DNA of 64,000 nucleotides, taken from the NCBI GenBank assembly GCA_028284285.1, contig JANQSA010000033.1:29134-93133 (forward strand), read 5' to 3'. This DNA is from Croceivirga sp. (lineage in GTDB: Bacteria > Bacteroidota > Bacteroidia > Flavobacteriales > Flavobacteriaceae). The translations under genes were made by a program, and so were the position numbers. Below the pieces are notes generated by a model, which worked only from the letters and a program-made list of their open reading frames with translations, had not been told where the DNA came from and made no database searches. Within the stretch, counting starts at the first letter, position 1; each line of letters opens with the position of its first letter. Below, one piece after another: positions 34,100 to 41,794 of this stretch.

Positions 34100-34202
34100 A
34101 TTTATCTAGTGTTTTAATAATAAAATCACAAAAATTAAGGGTTTCACCAACATCAAAAATAACCTCATGAGGTGGGTTTAAATCTCCGTACCTTTCTGCC
34201 AT
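34092..34202 (-). CDS. 36-residue ORF upstream of the frameshifted gene
   Basis: ATG at 34202 encodes AERYGDLNPPHEVIFDVGET followed by a short helical end, 36 aa in all. Its stop overlaps the ATG at 34099 (ATGTCTAA), suggesting coupling. Too short for a family call; it could be a leader or a surviving piece of a longer gene. Confidence 0.38.
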   Translation of the reverse strand: MAERYGDLNPPHEVIFDVGETLNFCDFIIKTLDKYV

Positions 34203-34216
34203 ACTATTGTTTATTA

Positions 34217-34234
34217 ATGGTTTAATTGAACTTT
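34217..34234 (-). repeat. Array element 5
   Basis: Minus strand AAAGTTCAATTAAACCAT, 16 of 18 bases equal to the consensus, 14 bases before the ATG at 34202. Confidence 0.6.
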
Positions 34235-34252
34235 AAGCTTTGGTGCCGATAG

Positions 34253-34384
34253 CTAGAATGATGTATCAATATAATACATCAGTAAAACTAAAAGTACTAA
34301 TAGAATTATACCAATGTAAATTGGAATACTGTCTTTGTGGTGCTTCCAAATCAGCTTTCTTAATTTTTCATTGTCAAACCACAT
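34253..34384 (-). CDS. 43-residue single-helix membrane protein (array gene)
   Basis: ATG at 34384 encodes WFDNEKLRKLIWKHHKDSIP followed by one strong TM helix (IYIGIILLVLLVLLMYYI) and TSF. The charged N-terminus is probably cytoplasmic. Array element 6 stands three bases upstream of the ATG. Not recognised. Confidence 0.48.
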   Translation of the reverse strand: MWFDNEKLRKLIWKHHKDSIPIYIGIILLVLLVLLMYYIDTSF

Positions 34385-34387
34385 GGA

Positions 34388-34405
34388 ATCGTTTTTTTAA
34401 ACTTT
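34388..34405 (-). repeat. Array element 6
   Basis: Minus strand AAAGTTTAAAAAAACGAT, 16 of 18 bases equal to the consensus. A CTTCCC/GGGGAG hairpin lies just upstream, between it and the DUF1737 stop. Confidence 0.6.
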
Positions 34406-34440
34406 GGTTATTTCGGAAACTCCCCAGTTGGGAAGTCAAC

Positions 34441-34599
34441 TTATTTTACCATTGCCTGGGCATATAGTATATCATCCTTTTGACCCGCTTTTACAGGGGT
34501 TGCTATTCCACCTTGAGGCCTCCATCCATTTTCGATGGCCTTGTTGACGTTTTCCACAAACTTTTCTGGATTGGTATTCATGATCATTGTGTACTCCAT
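34441..34599 (-). CDS. DUF1737-like small protein (array gene)
   Basis: 52 aa with ATG at 34599: EYTMIMNTNPEKFVENVNKA, then IENGWRPQGG and a C-terminal YAQAMVK. This is the pattern of DUF1737 proteins (short, N-terminal strand, V...IE.GW.P.GG, ending with a YQAMV-type strand). The function of the family is unknown. One of the few array genes with a recognisable family. Confidence 0.65.
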   Translation of the reverse strand: MEYTMIMNTNPEKFVENVNKAIENGWRPQGGIATPVKAGQKDDILYAQAMVK

Positions 34600-34730
34600 T
34601 TTTATTTGATTTTAGAATTGATTATTAATAGTAAATGTTAATTTCTGTTTGACTTAAAGTTAGTTATGTAAGTCCCCCGTATTTCCTAAATCTCCCCTGT
34701 ACCCTCCCTTGTTTGCTCGTTATTGCGCCA

Positions 34731-34748
34731 ATCGATTTATTGAACTTT
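34731..34748 (-). repeat. Array element 7
   Basis: Minus strand AAAGTTCAATAAATCGAT, 15 of 18 bases equal to the consensus. It includes the stop of the gene ending at 34737; the DUF1737 ATG is about 130 bases further on. Confidence 0.5.
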
Positions 34749-35360
34749 CAGACTATCTATAAATTCACTAATGTTGTTGTTCTTCAACACAAAATCAGTC
34801 TTAGTTTTTTCTATGGAATTAGAATCTAACAGATTGCTGATGTCGTCTGTAGAACAGGAAAGTATCCAACTATTTTTTTTATCTACACCAGGAAGAGGAA
34901 AATAAGAGTTCATCGTTGTTTCATATTCGGATAAGGTAACTCTAGGTGAATCCCAACAGTTCATTATAATTCCGGATGAAGCCATCAACATAATATTGTC
35001 TTGCTCATTCTTCATTGAGACTGTATATGTAGTCAATTCGGCTTTGGATAAATTCGCCAGTTTAAACTCTGATACCCATTGTCCATTTGCATCCTTCTTC
35101 GGATTGTAAGCAATAAGAGCATTTTCCAAAAATTTTTCTATTTGCATGCTAGCAATAACCGATTTAATTTGCGGAATATTATCACCTATGCGATTCATTC
35201 TTTCCTTATTCTCTTCGGCTATCATTTGAAATTTTGTAACATCCTTACCTAGTATATCCACTTTCATTACCAACCAACCAAGACCACTCAAGATTACCAG
35301 GCCAATTAGTAAGCTTATTCCTGTTTGTAGATCAACTATTGACTTTTTCTTTTTGCCCAT
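34737..35360 (-). CDS. Single-pass membrane protein (array gene)
   Basis: 207 aa. Basic N-terminus (MGKKKKS), one TM helix at about 15-32 (ISLLIGLVILSGLGWLVM), then a coiled-coil-like stretch (FQMIAEENKERMNRIGDNIP) and a beta-rich periplasmic domain with Cys in NCWDSPRVTL and LSCSTDD. Not recognised. It follows the 90-aa gene by 15 bp without an array element between them, so the two probably travel as one unit. Confidence 0.6.
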   Translation of the reverse strand: MGKKKKSIVDLQTGISLLIGLVILSGLGWLVMKVDILGKDVTKFQMIAEENKERMNRIGDNIPQIKSVIASMQIEKFLENALIAYNPKKDANGQWVSEFKLANLSKAELTTYTVSMKNEQDNIMLMASSGIIMNCWDSPRVTLSEYETTMNSYFPLPGVDKKNSWILSCSTDDISNLLDSNSIEKTKTDFVLKNNNISEFIDSLKVQ

Positions 35361-35375
35361 TATTTTCCTATACTT

Positions 35376-35648
35376 TTACTGTTCCTTCTTTTTTTCTTCA
35401 ATACCATCTAGCAGACCTTTGGTAGTTTTTGCACCCACCCCTGTGTCAGGAAATGATATGTCTAAATGCCAGTTTGAATCACCGGTTGTCCTATGCAAGA
35501 AATCACTATGAGTCATTTCTTCATCGCTATTGCGGACCGAATTATTAACATAATTATGATCCTCTCGCTGTGTGGGTCTAGTAGTTATATGTTTTTCCCT
35601 AGATTCTATTATTTGATAAATTCTGTATTGAAATTTTTTTTCTTCCAT
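35376..35648 (-). CDS. Hypothetical 90-aa protein (array gene)
   Basis: 90 aa, hydrophilic, rich in His, Glu and Arg (ESREKHITTRPTQREDHNYV). No TM helix. The ATG complement overlaps array element 8. Likely partner of the downstream membrane protein. Not recognised. Confidence 0.5.
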   Translation of the reverse strand: MEEKKFQYRIYQIIESREKHITTRPTQREDHNYVNNSVRNSDEEMTHSDFLHRTTGDSNWHLDISFPDTGVGAKTTKGLLDGIEEKKKEQ

Positions 35649-35664
35649 CCTTTATTTGAGCTTT
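35647..35664 (-). repeat. Array element 8
   Basis: Minus strand AAAGCTCAAATAAAGGAT, 16 of 18 bases equal to the consensus, running directly into the ATG at 35648. Confidence 0.6.
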
Positions 35665-35793
35665 AAGCTATAGCGTATAACCCCATTATAGATTACACTA
35701 AAATGCAGTGTCCGCCCACATTGATATTATTCTCAATAAATATTCATTCTTAGGCATTTCAGCCCGCACCACATTTTTCAATGTTTGCAGTAT

Positions 35794-37206
35794 TTATACA
35801 TTTTCATTGGCAGATTTTCTTTTCAATGTTTTTGTTATGCAATGAACAGAACCCCAACCTATTGCAAGGTCTTCTAAACCATCCATTGGATGTACAATAA
35901 ATCCTAAATCCTCCCAAACTTTCGTTGCAGTATCATCCAATTTCTGTCTCTTAGCAACAGTCCCCTCGTAGTAAGAAACACTACTATCATTAAGATAGTC
36001 CGTAACGTCTTGAGTAAATGTGGGTAAGAAAATGTTTGATTTGCCGTCATAGTTTTCTAAGACTGCATTGTTGAATGACAAATAGTAGTATCTGCTATTT
36101 GTCTGGCCCTGTTGACTAAAAGTAATTTTTGAAGGAAGTATCGGTATACGCACTACTTCAAAATATTGGCTTAACTGTTGCGCAGCTTCATCGAAATATA
36201 CATCATAATCAGTCGATTTTGATTGTTCTTCAACGGCCTTTCGACCCAGTTTTGGACTAGCTACAACCACAATGTCCTTACCGTTTGTAGCCTTTTTTCC
36301 TGTTGGAGTTACATACATGTCAATATGAAAAATAGGTTGATAGTACCCCCCACCCAAATATTGTCTATGATTTGCAGGGATTGGAGTAGTCCTTCCAAGC
36401 GAAATAATCGGTTTTCCGAAAAGCTTTTTAAAAGTTTCTAAAACTTTATCTTCAGTTTCTAAGTGTGCTCTTCCAAGATTTTCATCAATGTAGTCCGTGC
36501 CAATCAAAATGTAATCACCAACTTCTAGAATATTTCCCCCTTGAAAGTATAAATATGATTGATGTGCTGAGTTGTCGGTTTGAGCACTAATATCGTCAGC
36601 AATTGAATGGTCGTCATATCTTGGAAAAAGAACTCCCTCGCATATAATTGTATTCTTATTCTGGTCTTCAAGAGCTACATATGCATCTTGTGCCCAAATG
36701 GAATAGTCGAAAACTGAAATGTTTAAAGAATACTTTGTATTGCTAATACCTAAATCTGAAAACCAAGTTTCGATTTCACTTATCTGATTAGCCCTACAAA
36801 GAATTGTAAAGTGTCTATCTCCATCGGCTTGATACATTAAACGAATTAGAGTGCTTAAGTGCCTTTTGTCTGAAGGATCAACTAATAATGATGGGTTATT
36901 TCGGTTGAAATAAGGTGGAACTGTAAGTAAAATATCAGCTATACGGCCATTCTCATCACTTATTAGGTTGGTTTTTAATAAATTGCAAACATAGTCTCCG
37001 TAATTTTTGAAACTAAAAGATTTATTGTTTGAGAATACTTCTACAATAGGCTGTGATTCATTCAATCCACTGAAACGGTTTTGCAAATTTTTATTCATCA
37101 AAAACTTGGAAGATTGTTTTTTAAGGTTTTTTTTTCTTTTATAAGCTTCATCTGAAAGAATTAAGCTTTCTGGCTTTCTAAGTGGTTTGATTTCGATTTC
37201 CTTCAT
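35794..37206 (-). CDS. Peptidyl-arginine/agmatine deiminase-fold enzyme (array gene)
   Basis: 470 aa. Guanidino-group-modifying fold: substrate-side Asp in SIWAQDAYVAL (about 169-179), FQGGN at 221-225, catalytic His/Asp in FHIDMY (H294, D296) and nucleophilic Cys C456 in GSVHCITK. Family enzymes hydrolyse arginine, agmatine or peptidyl-arginine to citrulline-type products. There is no signal peptide; the first 50 residues are Lys-rich and helical. An enzyme of this kind among tiny array genes is unexpected. The role could be metabolic, protein-modifying, or toxin/immunity related; sequence does not decide. Confidence 0.72.
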   Translation of the reverse strand: MKEIEIKPLRKPESLILSDEAYKRKKNLKKQSSKFLMNKNLQNRFSGLNESQPIVEVFSNNKSFSFKNYGDYVCNLLKTNLISDENGRIADILLTVPPYFNRNNPSLLVDPSDKRHLSTLIRLMYQADGDRHFTILCRANQISEIETWFSDLGISNTKYSLNISVFDYSIWAQDAYVALEDQNKNTIICEGVLFPRYDDHSIADDISAQTDNSAHQSYLYFQGGNILEVGDYILIGTDYIDENLGRAHLETEDKVLETFKKLFGKPIISLGRTTPIPANHRQYLGGGYYQPIFHIDMYVTPTGKKATNGKDIVVVASPKLGRKAVEEQSKSTDYDVYFDEAAQQLSQYFEVVRIPILPSKITFSQQGQTNSRYYYLSFNNAVLENYDGKSNIFLPTFTQDVTDYLNDSSVSYYEGTVAKRQKLDDTATKVWEDLGFIVHPMDGLEDLAIGWGSVHCITKTLKRKSANENV

Positions 37207-37246
37207 ATTTATGAATTTTGTGGTGTTTTTTAATCGGTTCTTGGCA

Positions 37247-37263
37247 ATTGTTTTTTGAACTTA
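37247..37263 (-). repeat. Array element 9 (one base shorter)
   Basis: Minus strand TAAGTTCAAAAAACAAT, alignable to the consensus with one deletion. It lies 41 bases before the deiminase ATG and directly after the stop of the SprB-repeat pseudogene. Confidence 0.45.
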
Positions 37264-37264
37264 A

Positions 37265-37564
37265 CTAATTGGTAATAATTTGAGAAACTGTGCATTTTCC
37301 ATCATTGTCAATTACAGTAACTTAATAAATACCTCTTGAAAGTTGGTCTATGGTCCTTGAGTTAAGACTAGGTTGATGTTCCCATTCATGGGTATAAGGT
37401 TCTTTTCCTCCATCAACTTCGACTACAATCTGTCGGTCCCTCTCGCCACAAGTTGTATCCTGTTGCGATGGTTAACATTAAATCTTTTGAGCAAGGAGCT
37501 GTTAATATTTGCAATTACAGCTAAAGGACATTAATGTCCCTAAAAATAGTATAAGTCTTTTCAT
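37265..37564 (-). pseudogene. Decayed SprB-repeat lipoprotein gene
   Basis: ATG at 37564 gives a lipoprotein-like start (KRLILFLGTLMSFSCNC) that ends at once in TAA; the same frame continues through three more stops. It then reads VVEVDGGKEPYTHEWEH, LNSRTIDQLSRGIY, stop, VTVIDNDGKCTVSQIITN, which is one SprB-type repeat (GG..PYTY.W...L..G.Y.VTV.D..GC). In total four in-frame stops over 100 codons. SprB repeats occur in flavobacterial gliding adhesins. Clearly non-functional as annotated. Confidence 0.6.
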
Positions 37565-37571
37565 AGGTCTA

Positions 37572-37589
37572 ATGGTTTATTTGAAATTC
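37572..37589 (-). repeat. Array element 10
   Basis: Minus strand GAATTTCAAATAAACCAT, 15 of 18 bases equal to the consensus, seven bases before the ATG of the SprB-repeat pseudogene. It is the last copy I can find on this side. Confidence 0.5.
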
Positions 37590-38109
37590 AAAATCCCCCA
37601 AAACGCATATGTTAGGCTAGGGTTAATCCATACAAGTGGTTCTATTCCTCAATCCTAACGATTGGAAACATGAACTATTAATTGATGTGTGATAATAATT
37701 GGGGGGGGGAATACTAAGGTAAGAACACTTCTGCACTTTCGTTTAAAGAAAAGCCTTAATAATTCTAGGGTTTTTTAATAATCGTCTAGATAAATTCTAG
37801 TTGTGCCGAAAAGAGCGGATTTTACTTCATTTACGGCATCCTATAATTTGGATTCCTTATCGTAGTATTTCTACATATTTTCGTTTATCCCAACTCATAT
37901 TCTAACTCCAACAACCCTCTCCAGCTCTAAAGTCCCTTTCTACACGAACTTCTAATCTATTGAACAGAGTACTACCCTCCCTACAACAACCCTTAGTAGA
38001 AGTTAGAAAATCAATTCCTTATGGCAAACCAGTTAACCAAAAAAAGACCGCCCTCCCCCAAGTGCGGCCTTTTCCTAATTAACAAAATCTATTGTTTACA
38101 CAATAGCTC
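37590..38109. other. AT-rich intergenic border of the array
   Basis: 520 bp. No gene and no further array element. A G-run (37701-37708) and several short T/A tracts are present. The right end holds the terminator of the envelope operon listed next. Confidence 0.55.
38039..38073 (-). terminator. Terminator of the 38.1-43.5 kb operon
   Basis: Read on the minus strand: AAAAGGCCGC, a 12-base loop, GCGGTCTTTT and three more T residues. Ten-bp stem with one mismatch. It lies 37 bp beyond the stop of the last gene of the operon. Confidence 0.8.
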
Positions 38110-38844
38110 TTACTCCACCCGGAACAAAAAGGTTTCGGAGGTGGAAGTATTGTCCCGGGTATCCGTTACCTCCACACGCCAGGCATAGGTGACACCGGAT
38201 ACTACGGTAACCCTTTGGGTGGTGGCGGTAACGGTCCCCAATGAGGGTAACGTTCTGTTTTGTTCGCCAAAAAAGACCTCAAAATCCCGGATATCGTTAT
38301 CCACATCACTGGAGGCCCATTCCAACACTACCGACGTGGTGGTGGAAGGAAGGGTAGCACCCCGTGTGGGATTCACCGCCTCTGCCGGAAATGGGGCATA
38401 GTTTTCAATGCCCGGGCCTTCGTTATAGAACCGCCAGGTGGGACTCTGGGCAGTGGCTGTGGTGCCATTGGCCCGGGAGGTCACTAACCAGGCATAGGGC
38501 GTCCCACGAGCAATAGTGAGGGTGGCGGTAGTGCTGTTCGCTACCGCGTTCACCACACTATTGTCGTTGAGATTGGTCAGTGTTACGGTATAGCTGTCCG
38601 TATTTTGTGAAGCGTTCCATTCAAAAGTGACCTCGCTTTGTTGATCGTTAACCGCCACGCCTTCATTGCATTCCGTATTGTTTTCCGGAAACACCAGCGT
38701 GGCTGCTCCCGGGTCAGGCACGGCAATGGGATCGTCATCCCCGCCATCGGTTGGCGGTGGGTCCATATCATCACTGTCGGAACTGCTACAGGCCCCTAAA
38801 AACACCAGGGCGAGTAGTATAAAGGGATATTTCAACCGGCTCAT
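38110..38844 (-). CDS. Fibronectin type III-like surface lipoprotein
   Basis: 244 aa. Lipobox FLGAC followed by SSSDSDDMD, an acidic stretch of the kind that sends Bacteroidota lipoproteins to the cell surface. Two FnIII-like beta-sandwiches follow (about 50-140 and 150-244), each with a YAW.V strand (TPYAWLVTSRA, VTYAWRVEVTD). The function is probably binding or structural. Last gene of a four-gene minus-strand operon, overlapping the T9SS gene by four bases. Confidence 0.75.
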   Translation of the reverse strand: MSRLKYPFILLALVFLGACSSSDSDDMDPPPTDGGDDDPIAVPDPGAATLVFPENNTECNEGVAVNDQQSEVTFEWNASQNTDSYTVTLTNLNDNSVVNAVANSTTATLTIARGTPYAWLVTSRANGTTATAQSPTWRFYNEGPGIENYAPFPAEAVNPTRGATLPSTTTSVVLEWASSDVDNDIRDFEVFFGEQNRTLPSLGTVTATTQRVTVVSGVTYAWRVEVTDTRDNTSTSETFLFRVE

Positions 38845-40733
38845 CGTTTTAGTATTTTTTGGTTAAACAATTGGGTATGGTGATACACGGACACGATATA
38901 AGTGCCCTGTGGCAGTGGGTTCAGGTCCAGTTGAAGATACCCCTGTTGCACCGCAAACTCCTGCTGTAGCACCAAAGTGCCGTTAAGGCTGTAGATCGAT
39001 GCCTCCACCGACCGGAATTCCTCGGGAGATCCCAGGTAAACGGTCAGGGCGTCTTGTACCACCGGGTTGGGGTAGGCCAACAGTTGATCCGTCAGCACGA
39101 TCATTTGTTCAAATTGCCCCTGGCAGCCTCTTTCCCCAAGAACCGTGATGCGGTTCTCTATTTTATCCAACGGCAGGGTAACCTCGTCCTCAGTGGTTTG
39201 ATAGATCTGTGCATTGACCTGAATGGTGTAGTTGCGGCTTCCGGCTAAGGCCAGGGTAACCGATTTACCGCCCAGATCGGTTTTGGAACTGACCGTTATG
39301 GATTCCGGCGCCGTGATGACTACCTCAAAACACTGTTCGTAGTCGGGGGCATTGTCCACGGTAATGCAAAGGGTGTAGCTACCGGCTTGCAAATCCTGGA
39401 AGATCAGCTCCCGGGAGAAATCAAAACTTTCGGAACTCGCTCCGGAACTTAGGGTTGCGGTATAGTTCAATTCGGTTTCAGCGGTGATACCAATCTCCCC
39501 GTCAAAATTCCCAATACAGCTTTCGCCAATCGTTTGTACGCTAAAATTGGAAGCGGGTAAGGAAAATACGGGACAGCCGTCAAAATCCACCGTTACCCCC
39601 TCCGGAGTATTGGGGCAAAGGTCCTCCATATCCGGTACGCCATCGTTGTCCGCATCGGTATCGCAAACATCGCCAATACCGTCATTATCCGAATCGGTTT
39701 GATCGGGATTAGGGGTGTTGGGGCAGTTGTCTGTATCGTTTTCGATACCGTCACTATCATCGTCATTGGTGTTATCCACGGTCGCCGCAATACAGTTGGA
39801 GAGCACCGTTTGGCCGTTAAAGGTGATCTGAACGGCATAGCGGCCACTTTGAGTGGCTGTAAAACTTCGGTTAGTTTCGCCGGGAAGGATGGTATTCGCG
39901 TTGCCGCAATCTAACCATTGGTATTGGGCGCCTGTAGCCTCAAAGTTGGCGGTGAGTACATTGTCCGTCACGGTCACGGAATTATCAATGGCCGTAGGGT
40001 CTACGGTAAAACTGGCACTGTCGTATAAACTCCAGACACCGGTTTCGGTGCGTACCCGGATATACACGGTGTGCGATCCGGCGGCTAAACCGTCAGTGGG
40101 TAGGGCAAAGGATTGGGTAAGCGCGCCGGTATTTTCGTCAAGCGTGAGGGCCGTCCCATTGCCTACTCCGGGGTCCGGGCCGTCAAAAAAGTACTCTGCG
40201 GCGTCAATCGGGCTGTTTTCATCCGCGAATTCCGCAATATAGAAGAGCGCCCGGTCGTAGAGGCTCCAGTTCCCCTCCGTGTTTTGTGTTCGGATATACA
40301 AGCTGTGCAACCCTTCCGTCAGCCCCGTGGTAGGGATCGCAAACGCCTGGGTGAGTGTTCCCGTATTGCCGGTCAAGGCCAGTGCTGTGCCGTTACCCAA
40401 ACCGGGGTCCTGGTCAAAAAAATACTCGGCATTGGCAATGTTTTGCGTGATTTCGGATACCGCGGCAATATAAAACACCGAGCGATCGTACAGGCTCCAC
40501 GAGCCGCCGGAAATTTGCGTACGGACATAGAGGCTGTGAAACCCTTCCCCCAATCCTGTGGTGGGGATCGTAAATTCCTGGACTACACTGCCCGAGTTCG
40601 CATTGATGGTAAGTGCGGTACCGTTACCGACACCGGGATCCGGCCCGTCAATAAAATACTCTGCAGCGCCAATCGTCTGTGCTGTGGCCCAGCCGCCAAA
40701 CAGCAGCAGGCATAGTAACAAAACCTTCTTCAT
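38841..40733 (-). CDS. T9SS-exported surface protein with TSP3 repeats
   Basis: 630 aa. Signal peptide ending ATAQ. Three tandem repeats of about 70 aa start with AEYFIDGPDPGVGNGTAL-like sequence and end with SLYDRSVFYI-like strands. Thrombospondin type 3 Ca-binding repeats follow at about 325-385 (DNCPNTPNPDQTDSDNDGIG). The C-terminus is a T9SS type A sorting domain: LLAYPNPVVQDALTVYL, then GTYIVSVYHH and QKILKR. The protein should be secreted and attached to the surface. Confidence 0.85.
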   Translation of the reverse strand: MKKVLLLCLLLFGGWATAQTIGAAEYFIDGPDPGVGNGTALTINANSGSVVQEFTIPTTGLGEGFHSLYVRTQISGGSWSLYDRSVFYIAAVSEITQNIANAEYFFDQDPGLGNGTALALTGNTGTLTQAFAIPTTGLTEGLHSLYIRTQNTEGNWSLYDRALFYIAEFADENSPIDAAEYFFDGPDPGVGNGTALTLDENTGALTQSFALPTDGLAAGSHTVYIRVRTETGVWSLYDSASFTVDPTAIDNSVTVTDNVLTANFEATGAQYQWLDCGNANTILPGETNRSFTATQSGRYAVQITFNGQTVLSNCIAATVDNTNDDDSDGIENDTDNCPNTPNPDQTDSDNDGIGDVCDTDADNDGVPDMEDLCPNTPEGVTVDFDGCPVFSLPASNFSVQTIGESCIGNFDGEIGITAETELNYTATLSSGASSESFDFSRELIFQDLQAGSYTLCITVDNAPDYEQCFEVVITAPESITVSSKTDLGGKSVTLALAGSRNYTIQVNAQIYQTTEDEVTLPLDKIENRITVLGERGCQGQFEQMIVLTDQLLAYPNPVVQDALTVYLGSPEEFRSVEASIYSLNGTLVLQQEFAVQQGYLQLDLNPLPQGTYIVSVYHHTQLFNQKILKR

Positions 40734-40736
40734 AAC

Positions 40737-41774
40737 CTACTGATTGGAGGTATTGATGATCACGTTGAGGTTCTCCCCTGGGGCTACTGAGGTACTGATG
40801 GCCTGTATGTTTACCGTGGGGATACCATTGCTAAAACCAAAATTGTTAAAGACAAAGCCACTGTTATCAAAAAGACCCAGATCTTCGCCATTAACCCCTG
40901 CTGCTTTAGCCAACGAGTTGTCCAGGAGTTGAAAATCATCTGAAAGCGGTTGAAAAGTGCTGTTGTCATTATCCTCAACAAAGAGGGGGTCAATATTATC
41001 CAGGTTTCCTGTGCCTTGAAGGGCCACTACCGGGCCACTGGACAGGTTAAAGGAAAGGCAATTGCTAAAGACCACACCGGGGTCATTGGGATCGGGAGAT
41101 GAAGATCTATTGTAGAAGAAAATACAGTTCTGGACTTCCAGGTTACCACTTTCATCATTTACATTAAAGACCGGGGTAAAGGCATCAGCGCCCAAAAAAA
41201 TATTGTTTTTAACCGTAGTGCTCTGAAAGAATTTTACATTAACATCATCGGTAATAATGTTGTTGGTGATCAGGGCATCCGAGTAATTATTGGTTAACGC
41301 AAAATTTGTCGTTGACCCAATTCTGCGTACCACATTCCCTCTAAATACTAATCCCTCTATCCCGGCGTCTTCAAAATAAATACCATTATCGATCAAACAG
41401 TTTTCCACCACAATATTCTGTAGAGTAGTAGTATTCCCATCTGTGGAGATCAAATCGGTGACGTGGATGCCGCGGATCGTGGTATTGGACGCGTTGTTCC
41501 GAAGAAAAATATCATCGATCATGGTTTCCTTTTCGGCGCTGCTATGGGCAAATCCAATCAGCGATAAGGGTTTGTTCACATCAATCGCGCCGTAATTCAC
41601 CTCGGAGGGATGGATATAAATGATATCCCCGTCCTGCGCCTGAGAAATAGCGCTTTGCAGATCACTGAACTGTGCCGCACTTCCGGGGGAATTGTCTACG
41701 GTAATCACATTTTGGGCGTTGGCCAATGCCATGCCTATCAAAAGACTGGTTAAAAAGAGTAATTTTTTTTTCAT
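40737..41774 (-). CDS. Right-handed beta-helix protein
   Basis: 345 aa with a signal peptide (MALANAQ cleavage). The N-terminal QFSDLQSAISQAQDGDIIYI segment starts a pectate-lyase-like beta-helix with repeated N-V-V-E-N-C-L-I and NNIITDD-type turns. No catalytic residues of polysaccharide lyases are evident, so it may be a binding or structural protein. Three bases separate it from the T9SS gene downstream. Confidence 0.78.
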   Translation of the reverse strand: MKKKLLFLTSLLIGMALANAQNVITVDNSPGSAAQFSDLQSAISQAQDGDIIYIHPSEVNYGAIDVNKPLSLIGFAHSSAEKETMIDDIFLRNNASNTTIRGIHVTDLISTDGNTTTLQNIVVENCLIDNGIYFEDAGIEGLVFRGNVVRRIGSTTNFALTNNYSDALITNNIITDDVNVKFFQSTTVKNNIFLGADAFTPVFNVNDESGNLEVQNCIFFYNRSSSPDPNDPGVVFSNCLSFNLSSGPVVALQGTGNLDNIDPLFVEDNDNSTFQPLSDDFQLLDNSLAKAAGVNGEDLGLFDNSGFVFNNFGFSNGIPTVNIQAISTSVAPGENLNVIINTSNQ

Positions 41775-41794
41775 TTTCTAAGGTTTTGGTTTAT

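Noticed and set aside
32115..37589. CRISPR array
   Set aside because: The repeats are 18 bp, imperfect and separated by whole genes of different length, not by uniform spacers; no cas gene is present.
32115..37589. Classical integron attC sites
   Set aside because: The element has no RYYYAAC...GTTRRRY core pair and no long foldable arms, and no intI is in the window.
40113..40715. 200-codon plus-strand ORF
   Set aside because: It is the reverse of the T9SS protein repeats; the minus-strand product has a signal peptide, TSP3 repeats and a sorting domain.
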